Source: Straminergon stramineum (lineage: Eukaryota > Streptophyta > Bryopsida > Hypnales > Calliergonaceae). Taken from it: a stretch of 64,000 nt of DNA. The translations under genes were made by a program, and so were the position numbers. Shown here piece by piece: positions 25,061 through 38,836 of this stretch (position 1 is the first letter of the stretch; every line of letters begins with the position of its first letter). The stretch spans positions 9,488,501 to 9,552,500 of the forward strand of contig OY987273.1 of the NCBI GenBank assembly GCA_963920665.1, written 5' to 3'. The notes below the pieces were generated by a model, which had not been told where the DNA came from, searched no databases, and saw nothing but the letters and a program-made list of their open reading frames with translations.

Positions 25061-26959
25061 CCACTCTTAAGGAGCTTAGATGGAATTTAAAGAAGACACA
25101 CCAACGTTCAAATTCAAACACTTGGATTAGTAACAAACTCAAGGGGGATTTTCTACAACTTAGAGTTGAGAAATCTCTCACAAAAACTTGACCATGGTTA
25201 GTACTTAAACACTAAAGACTCAACCACATAGAAAGTTTGTTAGTATTCCAATAGTCTCACAAAAACAAAGTTTGGCTAGTAACATAAACGAGTATGCATG
25301 TAAAGCAAGGCTTTTCTAGAGGGACCACAACATCCTTTGGAAAGAGATTCAAAAACACAACAATAGTCACAAAGCTTCAATAGCAATTAAAGCACAGGGA
25401 TTTTGGCAAATGATCCAAGCCCAAACAATGTGGCTACGATTTGGTTGGTTACAAAAACAAGCGCAAAAGGCCTCAAGTTGGCCCAAACAAGAAAATGAAG
25501 AAAGGGGTGCAAAGTTAGGGGAGGGGGAGGCCATTTATACTCTTCCAAGGCCTCCTCCCCCCTCAAATGACCTGAAAAAATAACTTATGGAAGACTAGAA
25601 ATGAACGTTTAAAAATCTACTCTATTGTTGTGACTGCTCTAACTTTTGGAAAATTGCTCAAAATACCAAACGGATTGTGCCATTCTATTCAGAAGACCCA
25701 AATTAGCCTAAGGAGGACCTTTCCCTACTCCAAACCCATTTTGCAAGTGAAAGCTAGTGTTTTGAAAAATAGTGAAAAAGGCCCAAAACTCAAACTTGGA
25801 GTTTGACTTTTCTCAAAGTTTTCACCAAATAGGGTTATTTAGGAGAGGTTCAAGAAATTAAGAAAAGAGTCGAATTGGACTTCAATTGGACATCATACAA
25901 TCTTGAAATGCCAGTCAACTCATAGGAAATTTTAAAATTCCATTACAAATTATTGTCACCGCCAATTCTAGTACTTGTTGGTGTTGGAATGTCTTCAAAT
26001 TTGTTGGGGAGCTTATTTATGTTAAAACACACTTCCCCAATTTTTAATGGCATTATACTGCTACCTTGGTAATTTCTATGAATTTCCAAATGCCAAAAAA
26101 TGTGGTTGACTTCCCATAGAGTCATCTTTTGCAATCCAAAAAATTATGAAACTTTTTGAGCAGCTTCTAAGAAGCTCCCAAATGACAACTGCAAGATTCC
26201 ATATCTATGTTGCACTTTATGGCAAAGGTGTCAAAATAATACCTATCAAATTAATTCCTCCAGAGAAGAATCATTCTTGTACTAGGGAATCTTCATAGAC
26301 CAACTTCACCATTGCGCTCTTGGCGTGTTTCTTAAGCTAAAAACATCTCTCTCCATCCATCAGTTGCATAATCATTGAACTTGTGGATTTTACTTGCTAG
26401 GGATAAAAGTAACTTTTACAATTCTTTGCAAATTGGATGGTGATCTTTACAAGGGTCACCTACATGCATTTTCTAGAACCTAGTGAACCAATTCCCACCT
26501 TGACCCTCTAACTCCTATAATCTAACCCTCTATCACCATTTCCTAAAGATTTGACCCACTCTAATCCAAATTAGGTGTTTTTATCTATTCTTGTTAATAG
26601 GGCTTAAACTACTCCAAATCCCTAATTGTTGTACTAAAGACCTAATTTGGACATTGGAACTTAGAAAGAAAAGTGTTTAAGGCACTTTCTAGACTTTTAG
26701 GACTAACACAATGCATTTGTAGGGACTTCTACCGAACATGCTATAAACACTCTTTTACGGTCTTTTCAACTATAAATGATACTAAATGTGAACAAGAGAA
26801 AAACAAAACTAACTTGAGATCCAGATGCTAACTACAAGGCTCACAAGGGGTCCCTTTGGTTTAGCCATTTGCTTATTGTGGATTGAGTCTTGATTACTAA
26901 CGTTTTCATGTTTCTTGCTTGATCTTTGAGTCTATGATTACTAAAACATTTTAAAGTGA
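25061..26959. other. Spacer between inner inverted repeats; no gene recognised
   Basis: AT-rich, with no frame longer than about 70 codons and no motif recognised. Confidence 0.4.
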
Positions 26960-27266
26960 GTTCTCTAAGTGGGATATCACAACCACATGTTGTAGAACAT
27001 CCCCCTAGAGCCTTGACGTTTGAAGACGTAATTTTTTGTACGGTTGATGTCATTTTGAAAAGTTTGGGTTGGAACCAAACCTCTCAAAGTCTCTATACTA
27101 ACAAGTATATCAAACTATTGACAAAGAATTTGGCTCTAATTTGCCATACAGTGAAGTTTCACTTTTCTGTCTATTAATTTTCTAATTTTTGTTTCTAATC
27201 TTTTTTTGGTTTTCCACTTTGCCTTAAATTTGGGTTTAAAATCCAAAGGCAAAGCTTTGCCCTTGA
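26960..27266 (-). repeat. Inner inverted repeat, arm 2
   Basis: Reverse-complement counterpart of 24866-25060, with GGCTCTAGGGGGATGTTCTA and AGGTTTGGTTCCAACCCAAA on the minus strand. It is about 80 bases longer near its outer end. Confidence 0.55.
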
Positions 27267-27874
27267 GGCTAAAATTTTGGTATTTGGTGCCCAAAAAAGG
27301 GAAATTAAAGTTATATTTTATTTTGTGTGTAGAAATCATATGACCAAAAAATGAGACCTTGAGGCCTTAACAAAAAATCAGAAATTAAGTTGGAAACCAG
27401 ATAGATGAAAGGCCTGGGTGCCAATAGGGGTCCAACAGTCCACTTGGGTTAAACAAGACAGCACTAACTAGGTAACTGGTGCAAGTCCAAGAGCTTCCAA
27501 TATAGTCGGTACTTGCAAATTGGTTTTTAACAATAGATGAACTATTGTGAAATACCTATAGATAAAGTTCGTTCTCAAGGAGGCTATGGATGTTCTATGG
27601 TAATTCTGGGAAATGACAAATTATGTTAATTCCCATAGGTATGCACAATTGTAGACAAGGAAAAATATTTAGTCCAACACTTCCAATAGATAAGTCTAAT
27701 TTATTACAATTAACCCAAAGTTGGGAAACTTATCCAATTGCTCTCTAAATCCATAGCTTTAGCTTTACTCCTCTTTTTCACATCAACTCCAACTACCATA
27801 TAGGTACAATCTTCAATTGGTCTTTTTCCACACCTTCACTACATCACCAATTGATCTTTCTTCCACCATGTCTT

Positions 27875-28087
27875 TCATTTTCTAGCCAATTCCTTGTGAC
27901 TTCTATTGATTCTATCTTCATTGATTCTCTTTGGCCTTTCTTCAATCAAACTTTTATTTTTATTTTCTTCCACAATAGTTCCCTTCCTAACCTTACATTC
28001 TAATGTAGAATAATTCAATTGATGGCAGAATTCACACTTCTTCATTTTCAATTTAGCATCTTCTCTATCCATTGTCATGTCACTCAC
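27875..28087 (-). pseudogene. Possible gag zinc-knuckle remnant
   Basis: A 70-codon minus frame contains CEFCHQLNYSTLEC: the spacing C-x2-C-x4-[H]-x4-C of a retrotransposon gag zinc knuckle, with the His as Tyr (one C-to-T change, CAT to TAT). Flanking sequence is Lys/Arg/Glu-rich, as is usual there. If right, it is the remnant of an element running leftward from the arm at 29240-30745. No reverse transcriptase or integrase was found nearby. Confidence 0.35.
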
Positions 28088-29239
28088 TCCTCTTGTTCTT
28101 TTGATTTCAATTATAGGATAAATTTTCCATTGATATTTAATTCCACTGACTATAGATTAACCTTCAATTCGAAATAAGAATCACCATAATACTATACCCA
28201 TTAAACCTTGGTACAGCCCATGCTATCTATTCATATACAATTGATTAAAACAATAGAAACCAACCACACATATCACATTCATATGCATCCATACTAATGG
28301 AAGCCCAACATAGAACTAAATCTATAGATTCAATGCACGACACAAAATAAAAAACATACACAATTGATGCACACCATTCTATGACACACCCAAAAATTAA
28401 CACACCATAAGTTTCAACACTTAGAATTCCTCATGCACAAATTAAAATCGATTAAACATGACACACTTCATTTCATAATTTCCACATTATATTTCATTAC
28501 CAAATTACAATTGTTCCTCACTTTCTCCGTAGTCTCACTCCGTGATATCTATCAATCCAACACAATACACATGCACACAAACAAACACCAACACAATAGA
28601 ATCAATTCCTCACTGCAATTAATTCCCACTGAAAACTAAGAAAGAACAATTGAACACCTCCATTGTTGACTCAACCAGTACAAGAGCTCTGGACTCTCTT
28701 CCAAACTGGCCTTTTCCATTCCTTGACAATTGATTTCACCTACTTCACAAGAACAATTGTAACTACCTCTACAACTTCACACCCCATTCATCCATTACCA
28801 TCCATCTATAGATCAAGTTCTATAGTAAAGTCCTTCTAACTAGTAATATTTACATATTAGCCTATCAAGTGCCATAGAACCACAAACATAAGAGAATTAA
28901 ATAAAATCTTACTATTATTCACCCATTCTTTGAAGATTCTATGACTACAGTACTTGAGCCCTTTGAGGCAACCACGTATCACTATTGCTGAGGTGAAACC
29001 AAGCCGGTATGGTGAGTGGGCCAATACATCTAATAGGTCGTGAGGTTTCCTCACATCCATCCCATCCAAAATAACCGAAAACAAACCAGAGGTGCCCTTT
29101 GTTTTTGTTTATTTTGATTCTCTCAATTGGAAGCCTACTGGGGTTTGCATTTAATCACTGAGAGTGACCATAAATTGAAAACTAGGACTTGAGAAGCTCA
29201 ACCTTGACATTGTAATAAACTAATTTATACACTAGAACT
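28088..29239. other. No gene recognised
   Basis: A 75-codon minus frame at 28857-29084 (MFSVILDGMDVRKPHDLLDV...) is the only open stretch. I do not recognise it. Confidence 0.35.
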
Positions 29240-30745
29240 ATTTATTTTGGAATGCTTGGCGACTTGAGGTGTTCGAAATTGCAGACTAGGTTTAAATTCA
29301 AAATTGGGTAATTGACATTTCAAGACTAAATGATGATTGAATTTCCAAATTCAAGCTGAAATAATTGAATTTGTAAGAAGCTCAATAAGGATTATATATT
29401 TCAAAATCCAATTAAGGCCACCAGGTTGACTTGACCAACATTTGGCTCCTCCAACAAGGCTCAGTACACATCCAAGCACCATCTAGATCATTTAAGCGAC
29501 TAAATTTATGTCCAAGTTCACAATATGTCTTTCAATCTCACACTTTGGAGTTGTGCACTCAAGCTTTGGGTCATTTACAAATTCAAAATCAAAATCAAAA
29601 TGAGTGAGGCTTAGCACTATATGATAGTAAATTATAGTTGTAGTTGATAGAGAGAAGTTGCAAGTGAAGGGAAACCATTCTTTTGGAATATTTATCTCAT
29701 TTTCTAAGGTTTGGAATTTGATTTATAGACAAATAGATAAAACAAAGAGAGAATAGTTGACTTTTTAAATTCTAAGAATTCATTATTAGTTAGTAGAAGT
29801 CAAATCCATTTGTCTTCAAGCATATATTTGCTTCTTGATAAATTAGCAAGGAGTTTAGAAATTTCATTTGGTAGGTTTTAGTTTACAAAAATACTTGAAA
29901 GAGAAAGAAAAAGAAGAAACACAAAAAAAGGAAAAGAAGGGGTATTGGAGTGAGAAGGAAGGAGTTAGCCCTCATATAAATATACAAAATACGACTTTCA
30001 AATACCAGAGACTATGACATGGAAATGGAAGGATTGCACAACGACATTGGAATTATCGTGAATGAAGTTGGAATATCTGATCCGTTGAGGTTGAGGTTAG
30101 TTTATGAATCCTTACTCTACAAATTTTTTGCTAAACCATAAATATAATTAGATTAGCATTGAATGTTAGTGTCAAAAACTAAAACTAGATTCATACCATT
30201 TGGACCATTAGGAATTTAGAATTTGAATTCCAAAGTATTTAGAAAAAATCATTCGCTTTCCAAAAAGATATTAAACATAAATAACCAATAAAAACTCTAA
30301 AAGTTATGCTTGGATGAAAAATAATCTCAAAGGTGGATGAGACTCTAGAAAATCATCCAAAAGAACCAAGGAAGTAATTTTAGAATTTAGAGTCAAAGTA
30401 GAAGTAAGAAGTCAAAAGAAAAGTCAATTTCAAAGTTAAAAATAAAAGAAGTTGATGGATGAAATTTGATGAATCAATTGACAAACAAATTTTATTCATG
30501 AATAACTTTTACTAGGAAAGTAAAAAATATAAGTGTTTAACCTTTTCTAGAAGGTAAATTTAATAAATTTTATTTAAAAATATTTTTGACCTAAAAATAG
30601 CAAGGAGAATTAAGAGTTAAAAGACATAATTATGAGAATAGGGAATTGCAAAAAATCTTGTGAAGGTATCTTAAGAACAAGTTAGGTTTGGAATCTTGCA
30701 GAGCATAATTTCAAGGTTCCAAAACCAGTTTCACTTACTTTAGAA
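29240..30745 (-). repeat. Arm 2 of the large inverted repeat, possibly LTR-derived
   Basis: Counterpart of 22882-24370 in the opposite orientation. It ends internally near 29240, where the match to arm 1 (about 24330-24370) fades. Confidence 0.6.
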
Positions 30746-31536
30746 AATAGAGTAGTATTGAAGAAGTTAGAGTAGGATGAAGAATTGATCAAAGTTAGGG
30801 AGAATTTGGATGAAAGTCAATTAGAGTACACCAAACCATGTGAAAGTTAGAGCTTAGGTGGAAAATAAAAAATAGAAAATAACCCAAAAATTAAAGGTGA
30901 ATTTCAATAGTTTTAATGTTAAGAATTGACAAATGAAGTCTTAGAAGGTGGTTTTAGTATCAAAATTCATTTGAGGATATCTTTTAGAATATTAGGTCAA
31001 ATTTAGACTTCTTTATCATTTTGGAAAGGGAAAAATAAGATCTATAACTTAGGTTACTTAACTTTTCCGCTTGACTAACCCCCATTGGACCTAAGTTTTG
31101 GTTGTTGTAGCGACGACTAAGCCGATTTACTAATTTATAGGGTTTGGTTAGTTTTTGCCACCAAGAAAGTATAAGTAGGAAACAAAAACTAAAGATCCAT
31201 TTCTAGGAGGCGTAATTGGATTACACATTGTAGACATCCATAGGACATTTCATACGACAAAACCAACTAGAACCCTGATTGTGTTTTCTTTATTCTAAGG
31301 GTGGGAATAAAGCATCCACACTACATTAGGACATCTTATCAACCCTTGTAACAAGGCGATAGCATGTGGGGGCACGTGCATGTCTTAGACAATTGCAAAT
31401 TTCAAGCGACTGCTAGTCTTGAGCGACCTTAGGTCTAGGAAGGAGGGATCATAAAAAATCAAAGCAATTTGAAGCCTTAATATGGGGGTGAACATTGGCA
31501 TTAGAACTTCCTACTTCTATTTTCAATAATTTGCTT
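30746..31536. other. No gene recognised
   Basis: AT-rich sequence outside arm 2. It contains a short GC-richer segment (about 31360-31440) but no coding signal. Confidence 0.4.
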
Positions 31537-33004
31537 CACTATAAGAACATCACATTTTTTATGACATTAGAAAAAAACATGGCAGGTTCTTTCTAACATA
31601 AGGATGTCTAAGACTCTGAGGCAATGGATGGAAGAATTATGGTGGACATCCCAAGCAACATGTGGTGTCACTAGGAAAACAACGTGATGCTACGGAAAAG
31701 ATGAATGTTGTGTGAGACATTTGATAAAATGTAGGCATGTTTTTTGCGATGTCCAAAACAACGTGTCAGTGCCATATTAGCAAGGATTCAAATTTTGACT
31801 TTGGGTAAGTATCCACAAGTTACTTGGGGCTGAGATAAAAGGTCGACCAAATGTGAAAAAATAGGGGAAGGGCAACCATATAGTATACTTTTGCAAAAAA
31901 GAGGGTAGGAATTGCAAGTTGAGGTCAATGAGGTGGCAATTGAGTGACATGGCATCCAATGAGGATGATTGGGCATGCCATGTCATCAGATTTAAACACC
32001 ATCTAAGAATTCTAACACTATTTTTTTATGTCATTTGTGACATCAACTAAGACATTGATAGAAATGTCTAGATGTTTTTTGCAACATCAACTAGGACGTC
32101 AACAAAAACATCTAGATGTTTTTGCAACATCAACTCAGACATCCAAATGTTTCTAATACATTAGTTTAGACAACATAGTGTTTATTACAATGCTCATGTA
32201 TGAAATTCAACTTTTAATAAAATTTTGATGTTTACATATCTCATATGGTTTGTCTTCCTCCTACCACCCTACTTGTATATATACCTTATCCTCTCATGTC
32301 AATATACTCACAATAAATGGTACTTTCAGCCATGTGATATATTTGCCACATACGGTATATTGTATACAATGTATGGTATACAATGTACAATGTTTGGTGT
32401 ATGGTGTATTGTAAATGGCCTATTCTATATGGTACATTGTGTATGGCACACATTCAAGTGGACACCACAAAAAACATCTAGTCGTCTTAGTGGACATTTC
32501 CAAGATTGAGACATGCACATTAGACACATTGTGGAAAATGTTGTTCGTGATGTTTCATGTCTCCGTAGACGTGCTATAATACGTGGTGGATGCTACATGA
32601 TGTTCCAAAAAATTAACCTCATGTTACTATTGACAATAGAAAAAACATGTGCGTGTCACAATAGACGTCCAAATTGACATGACCCAAGGCACAACGCACC
32701 AATGACATCAACTAGGGCCGGATGAAAAAATTGATGACATGGCACTACCCGCTTAGTCAGTACTAATGTGGAGGCAAGGTGGCAACCACGTGGAAACCTC
32801 TCATGACCTTCTCAAACCATGTTTTTTGTGATGTCTTCAAAAATTTTCTTGAAAGCACACCATGTTTTTTGTGATTTTTCATGTTTTTTAGCTTGTCCAT
32901 TATGATGCCTTTTTTTGGACATCCATGCGGACATGTCTGATGTCCAAAAAAACATATCTACCATGTTATAAGCTTTTCACAAAAAATGAGGGTTTCTTAT
33001 AGTG
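31537..33004. mobile_element. Non-autonomous CACTA-type transposon, 1.47 kb
   Basis: Begins CACTATAAGAACATCACATT and ends TTTCTTATAGTG, with further inverted similarity (TTTTTT(A/G)TGA, AACATGG) and a 3-base target duplication CTT on both sides (31534-31536, 33005-33007). Internal sequence is full of variants of GATGTTTTTTGCAACATCAA and ACATCTAGATGTTTTTGCAA in both orientations, matching the subterminal repeats of CACTA elements. No transposase frame. An AT-rich TATGGTATACAATGTA stretch lies near 32360. Confidence 0.85.
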
Positions 33005-33711
33005 CTTGCTTCCAAATAAAATCGTGGGACCACTATGATATGGTCTGGAATATAGAATGGAATTTTGAGTTGTTTTTTATAGTTTCAAAAATATGTCTGT
33101 ATTTATCATGAAGAAAAATAAAGGCATGGCCAGAAATGAAAGATGAAATGAAATATACAAATGTACATGACATGATCGACTTGTGCAAAAAACTATAGGA
33201 AAACTTGGAGTACTTAAGTTTTGCCACAACAACGCTAACATGTGAGCCTAGAGTGGCGAGCTTGTGAGTTGTGAGTGTGGAGCTTGTGAGCCTAGAGCCC
33301 CCCAAAATAAAACTTTCAAAATTTTTTCCAAAAATAGATCTATACTTACTATTTATAGTAAGTTTTGGGACCTATGACCACTATCCCTATGACCAAGTAT
33401 GTAGTTTAGTAAAATGTTTTGGATTCTTATTTTCATTTTTTACACAAAAAATCTTTTCAACTTTACAGCACAATAATAAGTAAAATGTATCCACTAGAAG
33501 TCTATTGTCTATGTAATTTTTTTTTCTAGAACACACTATAATTTGGTCTATGCAAAAAATTCACAAAAACAAAAGTAGGTATCACCTCCACTCTACTACA
33601 ATTGTTCTATATTAACTCTCAACAATAAGCTCAGTACAAAGATTACGCCTACTAGTATAATTTCCCCTCTTGTGAGATTTGATCTTTGGCCATCAACTTC
33701 TACTCTCATGT

Positions 33712-33885
33712 CAGTAGTAGAAAAGTGTGTTGCCTTCAACAAAATCTAGGTGACACATTTTCTTGTTTTGTGCCCCAAGATGCAAAATTTGCATTATAGT
33801 AAACGCAGATTTTGCGTTTTGGGGCAAAAAATAGAAAAATGCATCACTTGGATTTTGTTGAAGGCAACGCACTTTTCTACTAGTG
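33712..33885. mobile_element. CACTA-type foldback MITE, 174 bp
   Basis: Near-complete inverted repeat: CAGTAGTAGAAAAGTGTGTT at the left pairs with the right end, read in reverse as CACTAGTAGAAAAGTGCGTT. TGT is duplicated on both sides (33709-33711, 33886-33888). It can fold into one long hairpin. Confidence 0.8.
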
Positions 33886-35328
33886 TGTACTCTTTGCAAA
33901 TGTACTCCAACCTAAAGGAGTGACCACTTTTCAAGAAATAAATAAAATAGAATGAGTAGAAAAACAAAGGAAAGTGAGGAAACCCAAGGGCAAAAGTAGG
34001 AGACCAAAACAAATTGGAAAAGAAATGTGAAAGAAAAATTAATTAATTCCATAATCTTCAAATTATTTTAATTGTAACAAATGTAATTTCCTATGATATA
34101 AATGAAGTATATTAAAAAAATTTCAAATGCCTATTTTGAAATAGTTATAATCCTCGCTTGAAGTAGAAGAAGCTTCAACTTATTGAAGCTATAACTTGGC
34201 GCATATATGAATTTGTCATCATGGATATTCATTTTGTACAAGTACTGATATAAGTAGTACAAGTGCTTGCAATTCACATATTGTTGTTGAACTCCAATGG
34301 CAGAAACAACCATATTCATGAAGTTCAAACATGTGCAAGTGGGGAACATACCTATTGTAATTTGATACACATTTTTGTTATGGTCTACCTTAGTTTCTAG
34401 TGACATTATTGCACCTAGGCGTGGAAAGGGAAGCAAAATCACTACCAAAATTTGGCCTCTAATGTTACTGGCACTCCCCCACTTATTCTGTTGCTTTGTT
34501 GTTGGCGCATTTACAATCTATTGTATGGTTCGATTGTTTCTTATTGTTGGATATACATCTCCACTTTTAGAAGGCGGTTGATTATACAAAATGCTCTTGA
34601 ATATGTTAGAGATGTTGAAAAGTCAATGTAGTGACAATGTTGGTCACCCTTGAAGACAAAAGCCAACATGATGGCAAAAGCAATGTCTCTTCCCGATTGA
34701 GATTTGTCTCAGTCAAAACAAGCCTTACCTCTATTACCTTTGGCTAATCTATTATTCACTTCCGCTTTGTTCCTTTTATACATTGTTTAATATTATCTCC
34801 ACAAAACCAAAAATTTACTATAACTTCTCATTTACTCCTATAATCTTCCTTTCTCCCATAATAAGTTGGAGTTGGGGTTTCCTTCTTTCTCCTTTCAATT
34901 TTTGCAATGCACTTGAGATTTGATCCTTGTTGTTGAACAAAACACTTGGCATTTGATTTGTGGATGATTCTTGCAATGTGCTACTTTGATGTATTGTAGT
35001 TGCTCTTAAATGCTATCGTAACATCTTGGGAATGGTCTACATCAAGCTCCTTTCTCTAATCTTCCAAATACTCAACTAAAGATGTTGTGGATCTTATTCA
35101 AACATGAGGTTGAGAGAAATTTACTTTGTCTAGTCTATGTGAGTCTTTTGCATAGCCAATGGGTACATCCAACTTCCTCTTTGTGCTTCCAAAAATTTCT
35201 TCTCGTTCCAAATGTTGTACGTGAGTGCCCACATTCTCTACTTTGGGTAATGTATTCATGGCCTCTGCAATTTTCTTAGGGTCTCTACTTCATCTTATAG
35301 CTCTCAATTTCAACTCCTCCTTTGACGG

Positions 35329-38300
35329 TGTTGCGAGACGGAAACTTGGAATCCACCGAGTTAGTATAAAATAGGTTTATAGTATTATAGAATTTTTCAA
35401 AATTTCCAATAGGTAAACAGAGTTAGAATCCTCTTAGCCTAAACATCACATTAAGGCTAAGAGGATGATCCAAGTGTTCCATAGAAGGATCTAGGACGAA
35501 TCCGGATACTAGAAAACCGGATAGCGATAGCCTACAGCCTAGAGTTCCGGTCTAGGAATCTAGGGAACCGTTACGAGTAAACGGTCTGCTTCTGGAACGG
35601 TCGGTAGGATGACAGGTACTTAATCCCGTCACTCCCATTTTTCCTCCCTCTTTCTTCCGTAGTGGTTTTGTGTTCATATAGTTGAGTGAAAGAGTGGGGA
35701 GTTAGTGATCGTTTCAGCAATTCATCTAGTTCCAGTTCTCGATGGTGGAGGGAGATATCTGGAAACCCTTAGTTACTACACGAATGGTTTGTCCGACTAT
35801 TTCAGAAAGGCTGAGAGACCGGTCGCAGTTAGAAGACGACCTAAATACGATGGGGTATGTTAGTGTGTTTCTTAGGCCGTGGATTGTAAAGAATGATCGA
35901 ATGATTCAAGAGCTCATCATAGGAGCTCCGAATCAATATAAGCTCACAATGAGAGGATAACCCGGAACCTGGATAGATGAGGTTTGGGCAAAGGTATATG
36001 GGTTCCCCAAGAAGGGATCCAAATTAGCCTCCTGAATAGATAAGTTCATACTATAGAAGTTCAGGAATGCAGCCCATTCTAAAGAAGGGTATGCCATTAG
36101 TGATTGTCTAGATGGGAGGTAGAAGCAGGTCTTAGAGTTTCTTATACCGATCTTGTGTCTGGAAAAGCTTACCTAGGTTATGGTTACGATAGCCAACACC
36201 ATTTTCGGAGCAATGGAGGGTAGATGAGTCAACTAGGGGAAAGTCATTGTAATAGTGGTCTCTAAACTTGCTACCCATGTAAGAAAGGCTAAAACCAACC
36301 CAATCAGTCCTTACTTGTTCCACCTCTACCACTATGCAGAACTTTTGAGTGATGTAGAAATGGTAGAATACAACATCGGATCCATAATCCTACATTACAA
36401 CCTCATGGACGAAGTGGAGGCCAAATAGCCGACATTCGAAGAAGAGGAAGAGGTGAAAGAGGAGGAGTAGCTCATAGATCGGAGATGAAGGAAATCTACC
36501 AATCCGGCATCACACGGGAAACTCCCTATTCCGGAGAAGGTTCCGGAAAAGCTAGAGGAAGACATTTTCGGGTTCTTCAAAACTGGATTCGATTGCGTGC
36601 TATAGGCACAAGAGTACCACGAGACCTTGGCAAACCTTCTCAGAAGGATTAGCAAGGAGTTGAAGGTCGAGCCAGAGGATATACTCGACGTCATAAAGAA
36701 ACTTTCAAATTCAGAAGAGTTGGGACGAAAGGAGAAGCAAATCGAGAATTTGGAGAAGGAGAAGATTAACCTTTAAGCCAGGTTGGGTTGGGCGGAAGGA
36801 GAGTTAGCTAAAGCAAAGCGGAGGGAGAAAGAAGCTCTGCATCTTGTCAAGAACCTATTTGGTTTGGTGGATAGACCCGCAGAGCTCGTCGTCAAGGCCT
36901 CCCTCATCCAGAACTGGGTAATAGAAGAAGGACATCTGACCAGATCCAAGGTAGTCCAAATTTTGGTCAACTTCTCATCAAGAATGGATTTTGTGCTAAA
37001 GGAGATGTGCCAATTGTTGGGGCGGATTGATCTGGACCGTGTCATGGATTTTTTTTCACTTTCTGGAAATCCACTTTGACACGGAAACTCTAGTGAAATT
37101 AACGACATTACTGCCACTTTCGACCAAACCAGAAGTCCTTAGGGAGACTCTCTGGCATTCAACCAAGCCCTTCTCAACTCAGTTGGAGAAGACCATCCGG
37201 GGGAGTGTGAAGACAATTCGGGAGCCAGCCAAGCAGCTGGATGTAGCACAAGAGTTGGCATTGCCGGAAGTTACCGTATCACCACTGATTTTGACGATCC
37301 ATCTTCCTGAAAAGGAAACCTTTGAGACACCTAGTTTGCTTATCCGGAGTGACCCGGTGGATCGGGTTAGAGGACTGATGAATCCGGCCCAGACTCATTC
37401 GGAAAGCTTTGAGCACATGCAGCAACCTCAACCAAGGTAGGAGAGGACCACCATCGTATTGGATGAGACCTTTCCAGAAGAAGAAGACAAGAGAGAGGTC
37501 ACTCAGATTGAGAAATCTGAAGAAAAGGAGTACGAAACCAGATCAGAGGAGGAAGAAGACGAGGAGGATATGGAAGAGGAAGACTCACCCCCTGGAATCC
37601 GGAAGATCCAGACTCAGGCAGTGTTGAGGATGACTTCGGTGAAGGTGACTCCGAAAGCAACTCCGAGGGCATCCATCTAGGTACCAACAAGTCAAGGCGG
37701 GAGCAGTCAAAAGAAGGCACGAAAGACGAAGTAGTTAGGATTGCAGTTAGTTAGGATTTGAATTTTGAATGTGATTTGGGTTTCTAGGTGTGGGCCCAAG
37801 TTCCAGATTTTTAGGATCTGACTTTTTGGGTTTCTCGCGAGGTCTGTGATTGGTCACCTAGATTTTTGGATGGCTTTTTGGCTTTGGGTTTTTGAGTTTG
37901 TAAGGGAAGGTAGGCTTGTTGTCCTCTCATTCCATCCTAGTGCGTATAGTTGTTATCTTGTCATCCTTTCTTTAATCTAAGCCACCAAGTGGACCTTCAA
38001 GAATTGATCTGTTGTATATCCAGCTTTCTTGTGTTTGTTTGTGAGAGCGTTGAAGTGTAAGAGATAGAAGGAGGAAAGGAGGAATTTGGATCTAAGGTGA
38101 CTAGATCTGATTTGGGAGGGAACATTTGTGACGTACTTTAGGCTTGTGAATACGGTCTTGTGTGCGGTGCCTTTAAAACATTGGAATGGAAATCCAGCAA
38201 GAAGTGGCATGGGTGCAAGTCCGGAATACCAAGGAGAGTTATGTGCGGAGATAAGCAACCGTTGACGGAAAAATCCCCATCCTATTCTCCTCGGAAGGTC

Positions 38301-38836
38301 TACCAAACCCTAGGATCAATCTAGTGAATGACTAACAATTCCCCATCGAATTTTGGTTTCTGTTGATTTATTGTTGTAGTGGATAGGACTGGTTATGGCT
38401 CTAAGTGACCTACCTTCCGGATTGGCCATCTAGGAAGTTGTGAGAGTGTTTCTTGATCTAATCTAGCGCAACATTTGGTCTAAGTGTGTTTTGTATAGTT
38501 TAGAGAGAGAAGAGAGTATGAGGAATACGAGTGGTGAGTCCCTATCCTTCTACAAGATCTAAGGCGGACCCTCTGAGGGTACAACAGAGGCACCAAAAAC
38601 CATCGTGTGTATGAGAAGAGATGGATCTAGATTCCAGAAGGGAGCGGATCCGGATTGGATTTAGGAAAGGTGGTAATCCAAAAAAGAGAGAATAGAGGTA
38701 AAGAGAGAGCTTAAGTTGGTAATACGAATAATCTCGGCTTGCAGCAACAGTCTAGAATCCCTTAGGACAATATTTCGAGTCATTTTACAACGTTTTGGTG
38801 TTGTAATGGTACTTACGTTCCAGTGTGCAAACGATA
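35329..38836 (+). mobile_element. Unclassified 3.5-kb element, copy B
   Basis: Begins TGTTGCGAG and ends CAAACGATA, with 5-base flanks GACGG (35324-35328) and GATGG (38837-38841). It matches copy A (13292-16778) end to end in inverted orientation, including the non-coding ends (AGAATTTTTCAAAATTTC near the left; TTGTAATGGTACTTAC near the right). It is inserted in the second MULE transposase, so it is younger than that copy. Confidence 0.7.
35742..37734 (+). pseudogene. Element B protein, unrecognised
   Basis: Same protein as in copy A, starting M-V-E-G-D-I-W-K and ending SQGGSSQKKARKTK. It is more heavily broken: about nine TAG, two TAA and three TGA in frame, and a shift near 37050 (MDF). 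Several TAGs face Gln or Trp codons in copy A (DGR*KQ against DAWQRH; VL*AQEY against ILQAQEY). Conversely B keeps Gln where A has TAG (SLIQNW, NPAQTH). The acidic block (RSEEEEDEEDMEEED) and coiled coil are retained. Function unknown. Confidence 0.6.

Noticed and set aside
32340..32430. TATGGTATACAATGTA repeats as a satellite or CRISPR-like array
   Set aside because: Irregular, AT-rich and short, and internal to the CACTA element; no spacer-repeat structure.
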